The notes: generated by a model from the sequence alone, not told the origin. Counted from the first letter of the stretch, positions 23,743 through 31,637 are shown. The stretch: DNA of 35,247 nt from Oscillibacter sp. PC13 (GCF_900115635.1 NZ_FOXE01000023.1:1-35247), one strand, 5' to 3'. Program-made: numbers and translations.

Positions 23743-25181
23743 TGGAGAAAGTTCTAAAGCCTATTATATTGGGTATTAATTATTTTTCGCTGTTTTATGT
23801 GCTGCTTATCAGCAGCATTTATCTCATCCAGTTGATCGGTGCCGCCATTGGACTGCGAAAATACAGCAAATCTCTCAAATACACAGATTACCAACGATTT
23901 CAGGAATCCGACAATATGGTTCCAATTAGTGTGCTGGTACCGGCCTACAATGAGGCGGCCACCATCGCGGACAATACCAGGAATCTCCTGTCGCTGGATT
24001 TCCCGCAGTATGAGGTCATTGTGATCAATGATGGCTCCAAGGATGAGACGATGGAAATTCTGAAGAAGTCCTTCTCGTTGCTCCCGATCTACATTCCATT
24101 TAAAAGGTCGATTCCAACCAAGAAGGTGAGGGCGGCTTACCGATCTGCCGTCTACCCCAATCTCGTTGTGCTGGATAAGGAAAACGGCGGAAAAGCCGAC
24201 GCGCTGAATGCAGGCATGAACGCCTCTATGTATCCGGTGTTCATCTCTATTGATGCAGATTCCATATTAGAAAAATCCTCCCTGATCAAGATTGTCTACA
24301 CCTTTATGGGCGATCCCACTTGTGTGGCGGTGGGCGGCATTGTGCGAATTGGCAGCGGATGTAAAATTGTGGATGGACAGCTGCAAGATGTGGATCTCTC
24401 CAATAAGCCGCTTTTGATGCTTCAGACCAATGAATATCTGCGGGCCTTCCTTACCGGGCGCATTGGCTTCGATCAAATGGGAATGCTGTTGATTATCTCC
24501 GGCGCCTTCGGTGCTTTCAACAAGCAGGCTGTAATCGACGTGGGCGGATATACCACCGGCTGTATTGGCGAGGACATGGAACTGGTGGTTAAGCTCCATC
24601 AGAGTATGCGCGACCAAAAGCGGCCCTATTCGGTAAAGTTCCTTCCGGATCCGGTCTGCTGGACCCAGCCGCCGGAACGGCTTCAGGATCTGAAAAAACA
24701 GCGGAAACGCTGGCAGATTGGCTTGATGGATACTTTGCTGAAGCATAAGGACATGTTGCTTAACCCACACTATGGAAGAATTGGTATGGTCTGCCTGCCG
24801 TATTTCTGGATTTTTGAACTGCTTGGCCCCATCTTTGAGCTGTCCGGGTATATTGCTGTCCCGCTCTCCTGGTTTTTCGGCATCGTCAATCTACGGTTCA
24901 TGGTCAGCTTTTACCTGGTGGCCGTTCTGTATGGCACGATTCTGTCGGTGGGTTCGCTCCTTCTGGAGGAGAATACCTTCCGTAAGTATCCTAAAATTGA
25001 CCAACTGATGAAGCTTTTTCTCTTTGCCATTATCGACAACCTGGGATATCGGCAGATCAATACCATCTATAAGGTAGAGGCCATGTTTGGCTTTCGTAAA
25101 AATCGTTCCAGTTGGGGAACAATAAAGCGCAGAACATTTCAGGATGATGGGAAGAAAGAAGGAACTCAGACAACTAAATAA
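23742..25181 (+). CDS. processive family 2 glycosyltransferase
   Basis: A 479-residue membrane glycosyltransferase of the type that makes beta-linked polysaccharides such as poly-GlcNAc, hyaluronan or cellulose. An N-terminal membrane segment (ILGINYFSLFYVLLISSIYL) is followed by the GT2 core ISVLVPAYNEAATI and VIVINDGSKDETM. It then shows D171-A-D173 (SIDADS), the acceptor motif GED at 276-278, and Q320-R-K-R-W324 (QxxRW), all intact, which supports processive synthesis. Three or four C-terminal membrane segments (about 340-430) complete the pore-like region. It has no PilZ domain, so direct cyclic di-GMP control is not indicated; the HEAT protein encoded just upstream may replace it. Start: GGGAGGAGTTGCTTA before the ATG, overlapping the previous stop. 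The sugar donor cannot be read from sequence. Confidence 0.88.
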   Translation: MEKVLKPIILGINYFSLFYVLLISSIYLIQLIGAAIGLRKYSKSLKYTDYQRFQESDNMVPISVLVPAYNEAATIADNTRNLLSLDFPQYEVIVINDGSKDETMEILKKSFSLLPIYIPFKRSIPTKKVRAAYRSAVYPNLVVLDKENGGKADALNAGMNASMYPVFISIDADSILEKSSLIKIVYTFMGDPTCVAVGGIVRIGSGCKIVDGQLQDVDLSNKPLLMLQTNEYLRAFLTGRIGFDQMGMLLIISGAFGAFNKQAVIDVGGYTTGCIGEDMELVVKLHQSMRDQKRPYSVKFLPDPVCWTQPPERLQDLKKQRKRWQIGLMDTLLKHKDMLLNPHYGRIGMVCLPYFWIFELLGPIFELSGYIAVPLSWFFGIVNLRFMVSFYLVAVLYGTILSVGSLLLEENTFRKYPKIDQLMKLFLFAIIDNLGYRQINTIYKVEAMFGFRKNRSSWGTIKRRTFQDDGKKEGTQTTK

Positions 25182-25229
25182 TCCCTGTTTTTTGAACGGT
25201 TTTCTTGAAAAAGAGGGTGTCTTCTCATG

Positions 25230-25264
25230 CGGAAATCCCTGCTATGCAGGGATTTCCGTTTTTT
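25230..25264 (+). terminator. terminator of the polysaccharide operon
   Basis: CGGAAATCCCTGC (25230-25242) and GCAGGGATTTCCG (25246-25258) pair perfectly around TAT and are followed by six T. It separates the operon from the lysis genes. Confidence 0.92.
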
Positions 25265-25284
25265 GCTGTCAGAAAAAATAATGA

Positions 25285-25428
25285 GTGAGGGAAAACGATG
25301 CATATGAATATGCAATTTTAAAGATAAAAACACCTACTATCAGGGGGCGCCGTAAGGAAGCCCTCAATGAGCCATACAGAGAGGATGTTTACATGAATGC
25401 TAAGCCAGTACAGGTGGTTGCAGCGTGA
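25285..25428 (+). CDS. small putative phage-like protein before the lysis genes
   Basis: A 47-residue frame opening at GTG 25285 and running ENDAYEYAILKIKTPTIRGR, then EPYREDVYMNAKPVQVVAA. It ends in a GTGA overlap with the next gene, the coupling common in phage operons. The start is uncertain, because no strong ribosome binding site precedes it; an inner ATG at 25393 behind GAGAGGATGTTTAC would give only 11 residues. It may be the tail end of a structural phage gene. Confidence 0.4.
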   Translation: MRENDAYEYAILKIKTPTIRGRRKEALNEPYREDVYMNAKPVQVVAA

Positions 25429-25847
25429 ACCTGCAGACAATGGTTGGAATCGGAAGCGGAGCCGCAGCAGTGTTTCTGACGTTGCTGGAAATTGTGCCGA
25501 TTAAAATCAATCCTTGGTCTGCGCTTGCAAGAAAGCTGGGGCGGGCAATGAACAAGGAAGTTTTGACAAAGGTGGAAAATCTGGAACGTGAAGTTCGGGA
25601 TCTGCGGCAAGCTTCGGATGAACGGTATGCCGTTGACTGCAGGAGCCGTATCCTGCGGTTTGGAGATGAGCTCTTGCATGATGTTCATCATTCCAAAGAG
25701 CATTTTGACCAGATCCTGCGGGACATTAAGTCTTACGAGGATTATTGTGAACGGCACCCGGCGTTTGAAAACAACACCACGCTGATGACAACAAAACAGA
25801 TTCTGGTGACCTATCAGCATTGCATGGAAACGCATGGCTTTCTGTAA
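25425..25847 (+). CDS. conserved phage lysis-module protein
   Basis: A 140-residue protein starting at GTG with an N-terminal membrane segment (VGIGSGAAAVFLTLLEIVPI), then SALARKLGRAMNKEV, a coiled-coil stretch (VENLEREVRDLRQASDER) and the conserved ILRFGDELLHDVHHSKEHFD and YEDYCERHP phrases. This pattern is familiar from clostridial prophages, where it lies just before the holin. Its function is not known; a membrane-anchored tail or lysis accessory role is likely. It overlaps the preceding small frame by four bases and is followed 27 bases later by a second small protein gene. No frameshift is seen. Confidence 0.75.
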   Translation: MNLQTMVGIGSGAAAVFLTLLEIVPIKINPWSALARKLGRAMNKEVLTKVENLEREVRDLRQASDERYAVDCRSRILRFGDELLHDVHHSKEHFDQILRDIKSYEDYCERHPAFENNTTLMTTKQILVTYQHCMETHGFL

Positions 25848-25874
25848 TGGCAATCTAAAACTGGAGGAAAAGCA

Positions 25875-26171
25875 ATGAATCATATTGCGGAGCTTATTGG
25901 CAAGTACACCGCTGGCGAGGCCACTCTGGAGGACACCAACAAGGCCCTGAAGGAAGAGGGTGCGGCCTTTCATCTTGACCCCGACCGCAACACCATTGCA
26001 GACGATGAGCGACAGCGCTTCGGCCTGCTGGACACCGGCACCGGGTCTCTTGACAAGGTGGAGATTGCCGGCATGAAGCTGGTGAACTGTGATGTGGGCG
26101 ATATGTACGCCCTGTGCACCTTCAACGGGCAGACGTACAAGGTAAAGGGTACGGAGCTGGTGGAGGAGTGA
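25875..26171 (+). CDS. small phage protein of unknown function
   Basis: A 98-residue acidic protein with a helical N-terminus (ELIGKYTAGEATLEDTNKAL) and a beta-rich end (GMKLVNCDVGDMYALCTFNG). The ATG follows GGAGGAAAAGCA. Comparable small genes sit between tail genes and holins in Firmicutes phages. I recognise no domain. Its stop is 3 bases before the holin start, so it belongs to the lysis operon. Confidence 0.65.
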   Translation: MNHIAELIGKYTAGEATLEDTNKALKEEGAAFHLDPDRNTIADDERQRFGLLDTGTGSLDKVEIAGMKLVNCDVGDMYALCTFNGQTYKVKGTELVEE

Positions 26172-26174
26172 GCC

Positions 26175-26387
26175 GTGAGTGAGCATGCAAAGACTTGGCT
26201 GAAAGCCGCAGGCATCCGGGCAATCAAGACCGTGGCCCAGACCGCTGTTGCCACCATTGGTACGGCGGCGGTGCTTGGCGCTGTTGACTGGAGAATGGTG
26301 GTGTCCGCCTCTGCGCTGGCAGGTGTGCTATCTTTGCTGACCAGCGTGGCGGGCTTACCGGAGGTTCAAACGGATGGCAACAGTTAA
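26175..26387 (+). CDS. r1t-type phage holin
   Basis: A 70-residue protein with two hydrophobic helices: KTVAQTAVATIGTAAVLGAV and VSASALAGVLSLLTSVAGLP, joined by a short DWRM turn, and a polar tail. AGIRAIKTVAQTAVATIGTA is the hallmark of the lactococcal phage r1t holin family. Holins form lesions in the membrane that let the endolysin reach the wall. It starts at GTG after GAGGAGTGAGCC. The endolysin gene overlaps its end by 14 bases. Both membrane helices are intact, so it is probably functional. Confidence 0.88.
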   Translation: MSEHAKTWLKAAGIRAIKTVAQTAVATIGTAAVLGAVDWRMVVSASALAGVLSLLTSVAGLPEVQTDGNS

Positions 26388-27090
26388 GGAACTTCTGGAG
26401 ATTGCCCGGGGAGAACTTGGGACGAAAGAATCCCCGGCGAACTCCAACAAGGTGAAGTATACCCGCTGGTACGGCCTGACAGGCCCGTGGTGTGTGATGT
26501 TTGTGGATTGGGTATTTGCCCAGGCGGGCGTGTCCCTGCCCACCCGCACGGCCAGCTGCACCACGCTGATGAAAGCGGCCAAAGCCGCCGAATGTTGGGT
26601 GACGTCCGGTTACCGGGCCGGAGATGTGGTTATCTTTGACTGGGACGGTGACAAGGTCCCTGACCACTGCGGCATCGTGGAATCCGTCACAGGCAGTCAG
26701 ATTGTGGCCATTGAGGGCAACACCGCGGTTGGAAATGATTCTGACGGCGGGGAGGTTATGCGGCGCACCCGCACGGCGGGGAAGATTCTGGGGGCTGTGA
26801 GGCCACTTTACGAGGAGGAAACCGGGGCCCCCGCCGGAGCCCAGCAGAGCGGGTCCGGTGGGGAGAGGGCGAACACCGGAATGAGTGAGCTTGGAAGCAA
26901 AGGATATGAAGGAAGTGCGGACGAGATGGACAACACCCCGGCACCTGCCCACAAGGAGGGCGTGGAGTGGGCTGTGAGAAGCGGCATTCTGACAGGCAGC
27001 GCAGACGGAGACCTGATGCTGTCCCAGCCTGTTACCCGGCAACAGATGTGTACCATGCTGCGCCGGTATGACAAGCTGGAAAGAGGGTAA
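26374..27090 (+). CDS. CHAP-domain endolysin with SLH-like C-terminus
   Basis: A 238-residue peptidoglycan hydrolase. The CHAP domain covers residues 1-135: catalytic Cys40 in TGPWCVMFVDWVFAQAG, His98 in VPDHCGIVESV, and Asn116 in AIEGNTAVG. A low-complexity linker (PAGAQQSGSGGERANTGM) leads to a C-terminal segment (GVEWAVRSGILTGSADGDLM) that resembles one S-layer-homology repeat and probably binds the wall. There is no signal peptide, so export would need the holin encoded just upstream, whose gene overlaps by 14 bases. CHAP enzymes act as amidases or endopeptidases on peptide cross-links. The ATG lies inside the holin gene. A strong terminator follows directly. Confidence 0.9.
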   Translation: MATVKELLEIARGELGTKESPANSNKVKYTRWYGLTGPWCVMFVDWVFAQAGVSLPTRTASCTTLMKAAKAAECWVTSGYRAGDVVIFDWDGDKVPDHCGIVESVTGSQIVAIEGNTAVGNDSDGGEVMRRTRTAGKILGAVRPLYEEETGAPAGAQQSGSGGERANTGMSELGSKGYEGSADEMDNTPAPAHKEGVEWAVRSGILTGSADGDLMLSQPVTRQQMCTMLRRYDKLERG

Positions 27091-27094
27091 TAAC

Positions 27095-27134
27095 AAAGAC
27101 CCTTGGCGCAATTTTGCGCCAAGGGTCTTTTGGA
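27095..27134. terminator. terminator of the lysis cassette, possibly bidirectional
   Basis: AAAGACCCTTGGCGC (27095-27109) pairs with GCGCCAAGGGTCTTT (27116-27130) around AATTTT. T and A runs on both sides allow it to serve also the convergent minus-strand membrane gene ending at 27138. Confidence 0.9.
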
Positions 27135-27137
27135 CGG

Positions 27138-27845
27138 TCAGACACTAAGGGATTCCTGACACGACACACGATTGAGCGGTGTCTCAGGGTTCTGCAAGCC
27201 GGCTAATGTCAGAAGCCGCTGCTCAAACAAACGGTTAAACAAAGCGACAACGCGGCCAACGAAAATCATGGCCAAGATGGTTCCGAGACCAATTCCAACT
27301 AGTCTCCCGGAGGCAATCAGGCTTATAGCTGCCGTGATAGTCACACTGATGACATCCGCAATATTTTTCCCAAATCCAACACCCTTGCCGAGGACATCCC
27401 CCAAGGTTTTTGCAAATCCATCCGCCGGATTGGGAATGAGCTTCATTCCAACGGTCAGGGCAATGCCGATGGCGGTAAACACAATGGCAAACGCAAGCAT
27501 AATCAGGTTCTGCCACAGATGAGAAAAGGAAAATGGAAGAGCACGCTCAAAAAGATCGAGAAGGACGCTGAAAACAAAGCTGAATGGAATCTGCAAAATA
27601 TCAAGCCAGTCCCGCTTTTTCCCCTTCAAAAGGAATTGCCCGCCCACTAAAATAGAGTACACGATAAAAGTAAGTACGGCAAAGCTGAGATCCCAGATTT
27701 CGGAAATAGAATATGGAATAGAGGTAATGGGTGAAACACCGAGCCCGGTTTTGGTGTTCAAAGTTATTCCAAGTGCCAGCAAAGTGACACCAATCCCATA
27801 AAAAAGAGCACGCCAAAGGCGGCTTGCATGTTGAGGCTGAACCAT
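27138..27845 (-). CDS. YczE/YitT-type integral membrane protein
   Basis: A 235-residue membrane protein with about five or six hydrophobic segments. It carries the family phrase LALGITLNTKTGLGVSPITS near the N-terminus and the conserved GMKLIPNPADGFAKTLGD and FGKNIADVISVTIT segments. Members of this group (YczE, YyaS, DUF6198) are thought to be transporters or membrane modulators, but no substrate is established. In Bacillus, YczE is linked to surfactin production. The ATG is preceded by CAAAGAGAAGGGATCG, a moderate ribosome binding site. It is monocistronic and convergent with the endolysin gene. Confidence 0.82.
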   Translation of the reverse strand: MVQPQHASRLWRALFYGIGVTLLALGITLNTKTGLGVSPITSIPYSISEIWDLSFAVLTFIVYSILVGGQFLLKGKKRDWLDILQIPFSFVFSVLLDLFERALPFSFSHLWQNLIMLAFAIVFTAIGIALTVGMKLIPNPADGFAKTLGDVLGKGVGFGKNIADVISVTITAAISLIASGRLVGIGLGTILAMIFVGRVVALFNRLFEQRLLTLAGLQNPETPLNRVSCQESLSV

Positions 27846-27903
27846 AGTGGTAATAACGATCCCTTCTCTTTGACGTTAAGATAATCATGAAATATCCTTT
27901 CAT

Positions 27904-27931
27904 ATTTTACAGTATTTTGACATAAATGCAA
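27904..27931 (-). promoter_or_regulatory. promoter of the YczE-like gene
   Basis: On the minus strand TTGCAT (27926-27931) and TAAAAT (27904-27909) are 16 bases apart, about 60 bases before the start. The rest of 27932-28192 holds no gene I recognise; a TTGCAG, 18 bases, TATGAT pair near 28134-28163 may drive the greA-like gene. Confidence 0.5.
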
Positions 27932-28192
27932 GGAAAACCGCCTAAAGAGGAAGAAAATATGGATTTTGACAAAAGTACGAGGAAAAAGAGCGCGGTCTCT
28001 GGAAAAGTTGACCGGAAAGCCGTCGAAAGGTCGGATTTGCCCTAAGCAGCTTTTGGAAGAATACATCAACTGGTATTTCGCATCCATAACAATCTGCACC
28101 GTACTGTTCTGAGGTGGGCTTACAAGGGAGATACTTGCAGGAAGGAGGCGCCTTGTGGTATGATCAAAAAAACTTTGTGAGGCGATGCTGAT

Positions 28193-28696
28193 ATGTATGA
28201 CGAATTGACGAAAGTGGACATCCAAAAAATGCAGGAGGAAATCAACTATCGGACGCGGGAAATGAGACCGAAGCTGATTGAAGAGGTGCAGACCGCCCGG
28301 GCGTTTGGGGACTTGAGTGAGAATTTTGAATATAAATGTGCCAAACAGGCTAAAAACCGCAACGACAGCCGCATCCGATATCTGGAGAGGATGATCCGGA
28401 CAGCAAAGATTATTGAGGTGGCTCCTTCGGGAGAGGGCGCAGGTCTGTTTGATAAGGTGACTATTTTTAATGAAATGGCAAAAAAGGAAATGCAACTTCA
28501 AATTGTCACAACCCTGCGACAGGATGCGCTGAAGGGACTTATCAGCAAAGAGTCCCCGGTGGGGAAGGCACTGCTGGGGCATCGGGTGGGGGACCGGATC
28601 TTGGTGGAGGTCAGCCCGGAGCTGAAATATTATGTGGAGATCCGGGCGATTGAGAAGGGTCACGATGACGAAAGCCTGTATATCAACGCTTATTGA
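28193..28696 (+). CDS. GreA/GreB-family transcription factor
   Basis: A 167-residue relative of the transcript-cleavage factor GreA, which rescues stalled RNA polymerase by reaching through the secondary channel. The N-terminal coiled coil carries the tip motif ARAFGDLSENFEY, with acidic residues D40 and E43 matching D41 and E44 of E. coli GreA. The C-terminal FKBP-like domain includes SPVGKALLGHRVGDRILVEV. Sequence elsewhere is divergent (KCAKQAKNRNDSRI instead of the usual small-residue helix), so this is probably a paralogue rather than the housekeeping GreA. The ATG follows GAGGCGATGCTGAT. It is monocistronic with its own terminator. Catalytic residues are intact, so cleavage-factor activity is plausible. 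Confidence 0.85.
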   Translation: MYDELTKVDIQKMQEEINYRTREMRPKLIEEVQTARAFGDLSENFEYKCAKQAKNRNDSRIRYLERMIRTAKIIEVAPSGEGAGLFDKVTIFNEMAKKEMQLQIVTTLRQDALKGLISKESPVGKALLGHRVGDRILVEVSPELKYYVEIRAIEKGHDDESLYINAY

Positions 28697-28698
28697 AT

Positions 28699-28728
28699 CC
28701 GCACCGGTCATTGGTCGGTGCGGGTTTT
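28699..28728 (+). terminator. terminator of the GreA-like gene
   Basis: CCGCACCG (28699-28706) pairs with CGGTGCGG (28716-28723), followed by GTTTTC. Confidence 0.8.
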
Positions 28729-28851
28729 CTTGACAAACTTAAAAAGAGCGGGTATTGTCAGACTATGGAGATAAGAACACAGTCCCGGCTGGTAGTCCGG
28801 GCATACCGCTGGGGGTAAGATCCCTGGGGTATCAGTAACCTGCCTCCTTGG

Positions 28852-29306
28852 TTGTCCATTCTCCGGATACCATTTGCCGATATCATGACCATTGCGGTGA
28901 TGCCGCCGGGGCCCATTGCCATCAATTCGGCCACCTTTGTGGGAATCCGTGTGGCTGGGCCACGGGGAGCTGTTGTAGCGACGCCCGGCTGCGTACTTCC
29001 TTCCTGCATCATCGTCATGGCATTTGCCCATGTCTGCTACCACTTTAAAGGCCTGTCCGCGATCCAAGGGATCCTCTCTGGCCTGCGGTCTGGCGCCGGT
29101 GCCATGATCGCAGCGGCGGGGCTGGGCCTGCTATTCCTGACCCTCTATGGAAGCCGGGAACTGCCTATTGATTTTTCTGCGCTTAATGTGGTCTCCTCTG
29201 GAATTCTCACGGTGGTTTTTTCGTTCTTCGCAAGTGGCGTGTCAACCCTATCCGGGTCATGATGGGGGCCGGACTTGCGGGTGTGCTGCTATATGCTGTG
29301 ATATAG
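28852..29306 (+). pseudogene. chromate transporter (ChrA-like), truncated and frameshifted
   Basis: The frame shows the ChrA half-domain core: PPGPIAINSATFVGIRVAG, then VVATPGCVLPSCIIVMAF and GILSGLRSGAGAMIAAAG. The usual N-terminal 40-50 residues are missing, and the preceding DNA does not restore them. Near the end the frame breaks in a T run: 29217-29222 has six T, and a seventh would give FFVLRKWRVNPIRVMMGAGL and a normal stop at 29306. So the gene has lost both its start region and its frame. ChrA proteins export chromate, often as a pair of short subunits; no second subunit gene is present. A TTGACA, 17 bases, TATTGT promoter-like pair lies at 28730-28758. Confidence 0.8.
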
Positions 29307-29322
29307 GGAGGCGCGAGAAATA

Positions 29323-29853
29323 ATGACGTATAAGATGAAAGCTGGCATCCTATACTCACAGGATGGAAGCCAGGTATTGGTACGCATTAGAAGTAAATTC
29401 TGTGGGCCGGAAAAAGAAATTCTGGACATGGATGGAAGCCTTCTCTTCACTGCTGACATTCGGATTTTGGACTATCCGCCTCAGTGGGCGGGAAACATTT
29501 CCTGCAGGGAGTACGTGCTTACAGCACCTTCCGGCGAAGAACTCGCTGTAGGAAAGCCCAGATATGCCGATTCAGAGGATCCGCCGATCTACGGCTGGCC
29601 CATCTGCAGAATGCCGAGGGTAGATCGTGCTGACTTGGATTTTGCGGGGAATGCATATACACTGGTCATGCGGGATAGCCAAAATTATGTGCTGTTGGAT
29701 AATCAGGCAGCGCCCGCTGTGCAGATCAAACACCGTGGCATCACCGGTGGATGGGCTATCGAGAGCGTCCGTGATTTTTCAGCAGGGCATCTCTGCGGCA
29801 TCTTTGCCTTTTGCCGGTACATCGAGCGGGAAAACGAATTTCCGGTGGTGTGA
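29323..29853 (+). CDS. protein of unknown function
   Basis: A 176-residue soluble protein without signal peptide or membrane segment. It is beta-rich with repeated strand-turn patterns (VLVRIRSKFCGPEKEILDMD, then YTLVMRDSQNYVLLDN) that faintly recall tubby or scramblase-like barrels; I do not assign a family. The ATG follows GGGAGG at 10 bases, and the gene starts 16 bases after the broken ChrA frame, so it may have been its operon partner. The 412 bases after it (29854-30265) hold no recognised gene. A 56-codon frame at 29965 is too weak to call, and a TTGACT, 17 bases, AATAGA pair near 30201 may be the promoter of the next operon. Confidence 0.7.
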   Translation: MTYKMKAGILYSQDGSQVLVRIRSKFCGPEKEILDMDGSLLFTADIRILDYPPQWAGNISCREYVLTAPSGEELAVGKPRYADSEDPPIYGWPICRMPRVDRADLDFAGNAYTLVMRDSQNYVLLDNQAAPAVQIKHRGITGGWAIESVRDFSAGHLCGIFAFCRYIERENEFPVV

Positions 29854-30265
29854 GTTACTTTAGCCGGGTCTGCCTGCGCTGTACACCACCGGGTATTCAA
29901 CCGGCATAGCGGTCTGAGGTGCTGCCCCAACAAAAAACAGAAGGATGGGACAAACAATCGTATTATGGGCGAACAAGTTCGAGAATTCCTCCTCCCCTCG
30001 TCAGGCGCTGAAGGCCAGATGGGGGAGTATTTTGCACTGCACGGCTGTTTTGACTTCCTTGTGAGGGGAGGCACTCTCATTTCCGGGGTTTTCATCTGCT
30101 TGAAAATCTGGTACACTGTAGCCGGTTTTAGATGAAGAACGATGCAAGCTATGCTAAGTCCAAACCTGCTAAGAGACAAGTGGGCCGGAGCGCGGCTGCA
30201 TTGACTGATACGAATAAAACTGGAATAGAATCATAACGGCCAAAAGGCCGGAAGGAGAGAATCCC

Positions 30266-30616
30266 ATGCTGTTTCTTTGCTATCCAAAATGTACCACATG
30301 CCAAAAGGCAAAAGGCTTTCTGGACGCCTGGGGAGCTGCTTATGACTTCCGGGACATCAAGCAGGAAAATCCAACGGCTGAAGAGCTGGAACGCTGGTGG
30401 AAATCCAGCGGCCTGCCGCTGAAGCGGTTTTTCAATACCAGTGGCCTCCAGTACAAGGCCCTGGGGCTGAAGGAAAAACTGCCGAATATGAGCGAGCAGG
30501 AACAACTAGATCTGCTGGCCACGGACGGCATGCTGGTGAAGCGGCCAATTCTGGTGGGAGAGGACTTTGTGCTGGTGGGCTTCCGGCAGGCGGAGTGGGA
30601 AGAGACACTGAAATGA
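30266..30616 (+). CDS. ArsC/Spx-family protein
   Basis: A 116-residue thioredoxin-fold protein of the ArsC/Spx superfamily. The N-terminal strand FLCYPKCTTCQKAKGFL has a CxxC pair (C9, C12). The later phrase FNTSGLQYKALGLKEKLP and the cis-proline segment MLVKRPILVGEDFVLVGF are typical of the YffB/MgsR-like branch. Members are arsenate reductases, Spx-type RNA polymerase-binding regulators or uncharacterised reductases. There are no arsenic genes nearby, and the clear ArsC catalytic arginine set cannot be confirmed by eye. The ATG follows GGAAGGAGAGAATCCC. Its stop overlaps the next start (ATGA), coupling it to the dihydrouridine synthase, an arrangement with no obvious biochemical link. Confidence 0.82.
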   Translation: MLFLCYPKCTTCQKAKGFLDAWGAAYDFRDIKQENPTAEELERWWKSSGLPLKRFFNTSGLQYKALGLKEKLPNMSEQEQLDLLATDGMLVKRPILVGEDFVLVGFRQAEWEETLK

Positions 30617-31578
30617 GTCTACGCTATGCGGCCGCACCACTGGAAGGAATTACGACGTTTGTGTTCCGCAATGCCCATCACCGGGTGTTCGGCGGCGTGG
30701 ACCGGTATTTTCTTCCGTTCTTCTCCCCGGCGGCGGAGCACATTCTTACGAATCGGGAGCTGCGGGATTTGGACCCGGCTAATAACACAGTGCCAAATTT
30801 GGTCCCGCAGGTGATGACCCGTCGGGCGGAGGACTTTCTCTGGGCGGCGGAGCAGGTACGTGCCATGGGCTATCGGGAGGTAAACCTGAATTTGGGCTGT
30901 CCTTCGGGCACAGTGGTGGCCAAGGGAAAGGGTGCCGGCTTTTTGGGACATCTGGAAGAACTGGACCAGTTTTTGGATGAGGTATTCTCCAAGGCGGCGG
31001 TTCCGGTTTCTGTCAAGACCCGGTTGGGTATCCGAAATCCGGAAGAGTTTCACCGGATCCTTGAAATTTTTAACCGCTATCCGATCGCGGAGCTGACAGT
31101 TCATCCGCGGGTACAGAAGGAGTTTTACAAGGGGGCGCTTCACCGGGATCTGTTTGCCTGGGCGATGTCAGAGAGCCGCAATCCGCTCTGCTATAACGGA
31201 GATTTGGTGACGGTGGAAGACTGCTTTACACTGAAGGCGGAATTTCCAAAAGTGGAGTCGGTTATGATTGGCAGGGGATTGGCGGCTGACCCCGCGCTGC
31301 TGCGGAAACTGCGGGGGGGATCGGCGGCCACCCGGGGAGAGGTGGAGTGCTTTGTTCAGATGCTATATGAGGGCTACTGTGTGGCTTACGGACAGGCTGG
31401 CCCGGCGGCCCAACGGATGAAGGAGCTGTGGTTTTATCTGATTCACCTGTTCCGCGGCGGAGAAAAGCAGGCAAAAGCGATGCGCCGACTGAAACAGCCG
31501 CGGGAGTATGAACAGCTGGAAGCATCTATTTTTCGCGATTTGGAATTGCGGGAGGCGGTGCTGGGGCCGCTGGTATAA
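30613..31578 (+). CDS. tRNA-dihydrouridine synthase
   Basis: A 321-residue FMN enzyme that reduces uridines in the tRNA D loop with NADPH. The N-terminal TIM barrel starts YAAAPLEGITTFVFRNAHH. The catalytic cysteine is C96 in NLNLGCPSGTVVAKGKGAGF, followed by VPVSVKTRLGI, ELTVHPRVQKEFYKG (FMN and RNA contacts), CYNGDLVTVEDC and SVMIGRGLAADP. The C-terminal helical domain includes RMKELWFYLI. The ATG at 30613 overlaps the stop of the ArsC/Spx-like gene. The frame is open upstream across that gene but in a shadow frame, so the short start is right. Which Dus subtype and which tRNA positions it modifies is not clear. It is the last gene of a two-gene operon. Confidence 0.92.
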   Translation: MSLRYAAAPLEGITTFVFRNAHHRVFGGVDRYFLPFFSPAAEHILTNRELRDLDPANNTVPNLVPQVMTRRAEDFLWAAEQVRAMGYREVNLNLGCPSGTVVAKGKGAGFLGHLEELDQFLDEVFSKAAVPVSVKTRLGIRNPEEFHRILEIFNRYPIAELTVHPRVQKEFYKGALHRDLFAWAMSESRNPLCYNGDLVTVEDCFTLKAEFPKVESVMIGRGLAADPALLRKLRGGSAATRGEVECFVQMLYEGYCVAYGQAGPAAQRMKELWFYLIHLFRGGEKQAKAMRRLKQPREYEQLEASIFRDLELREAVLGPLV

Positions 31579-31596
31579 GGAACAATACGCAGACAA

Positions 31597-31637
31597 AAAG
31601 CAGCTCCGATCTGAACTGACCGGAGCTGCTTTCGTAA
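31597..31637 (+). terminator. terminator of the dus operon
   Basis: AAAGCAGCTCCG (31597-31608) pairs perfectly with CGGAGCTGCTTT (31621-31632); a short TTCG tail follows. It may also serve the opposite strand, where AAAG becomes CTTTTTG. Confidence 0.8.

Noticed and set aside
28730..28850. Possible riboswitch or leader before the broken chromate transporter
   Set aside because: A promoter-like pair is present, but the following sequence fits no known riboswitch consensus and shows no convincing long stem.
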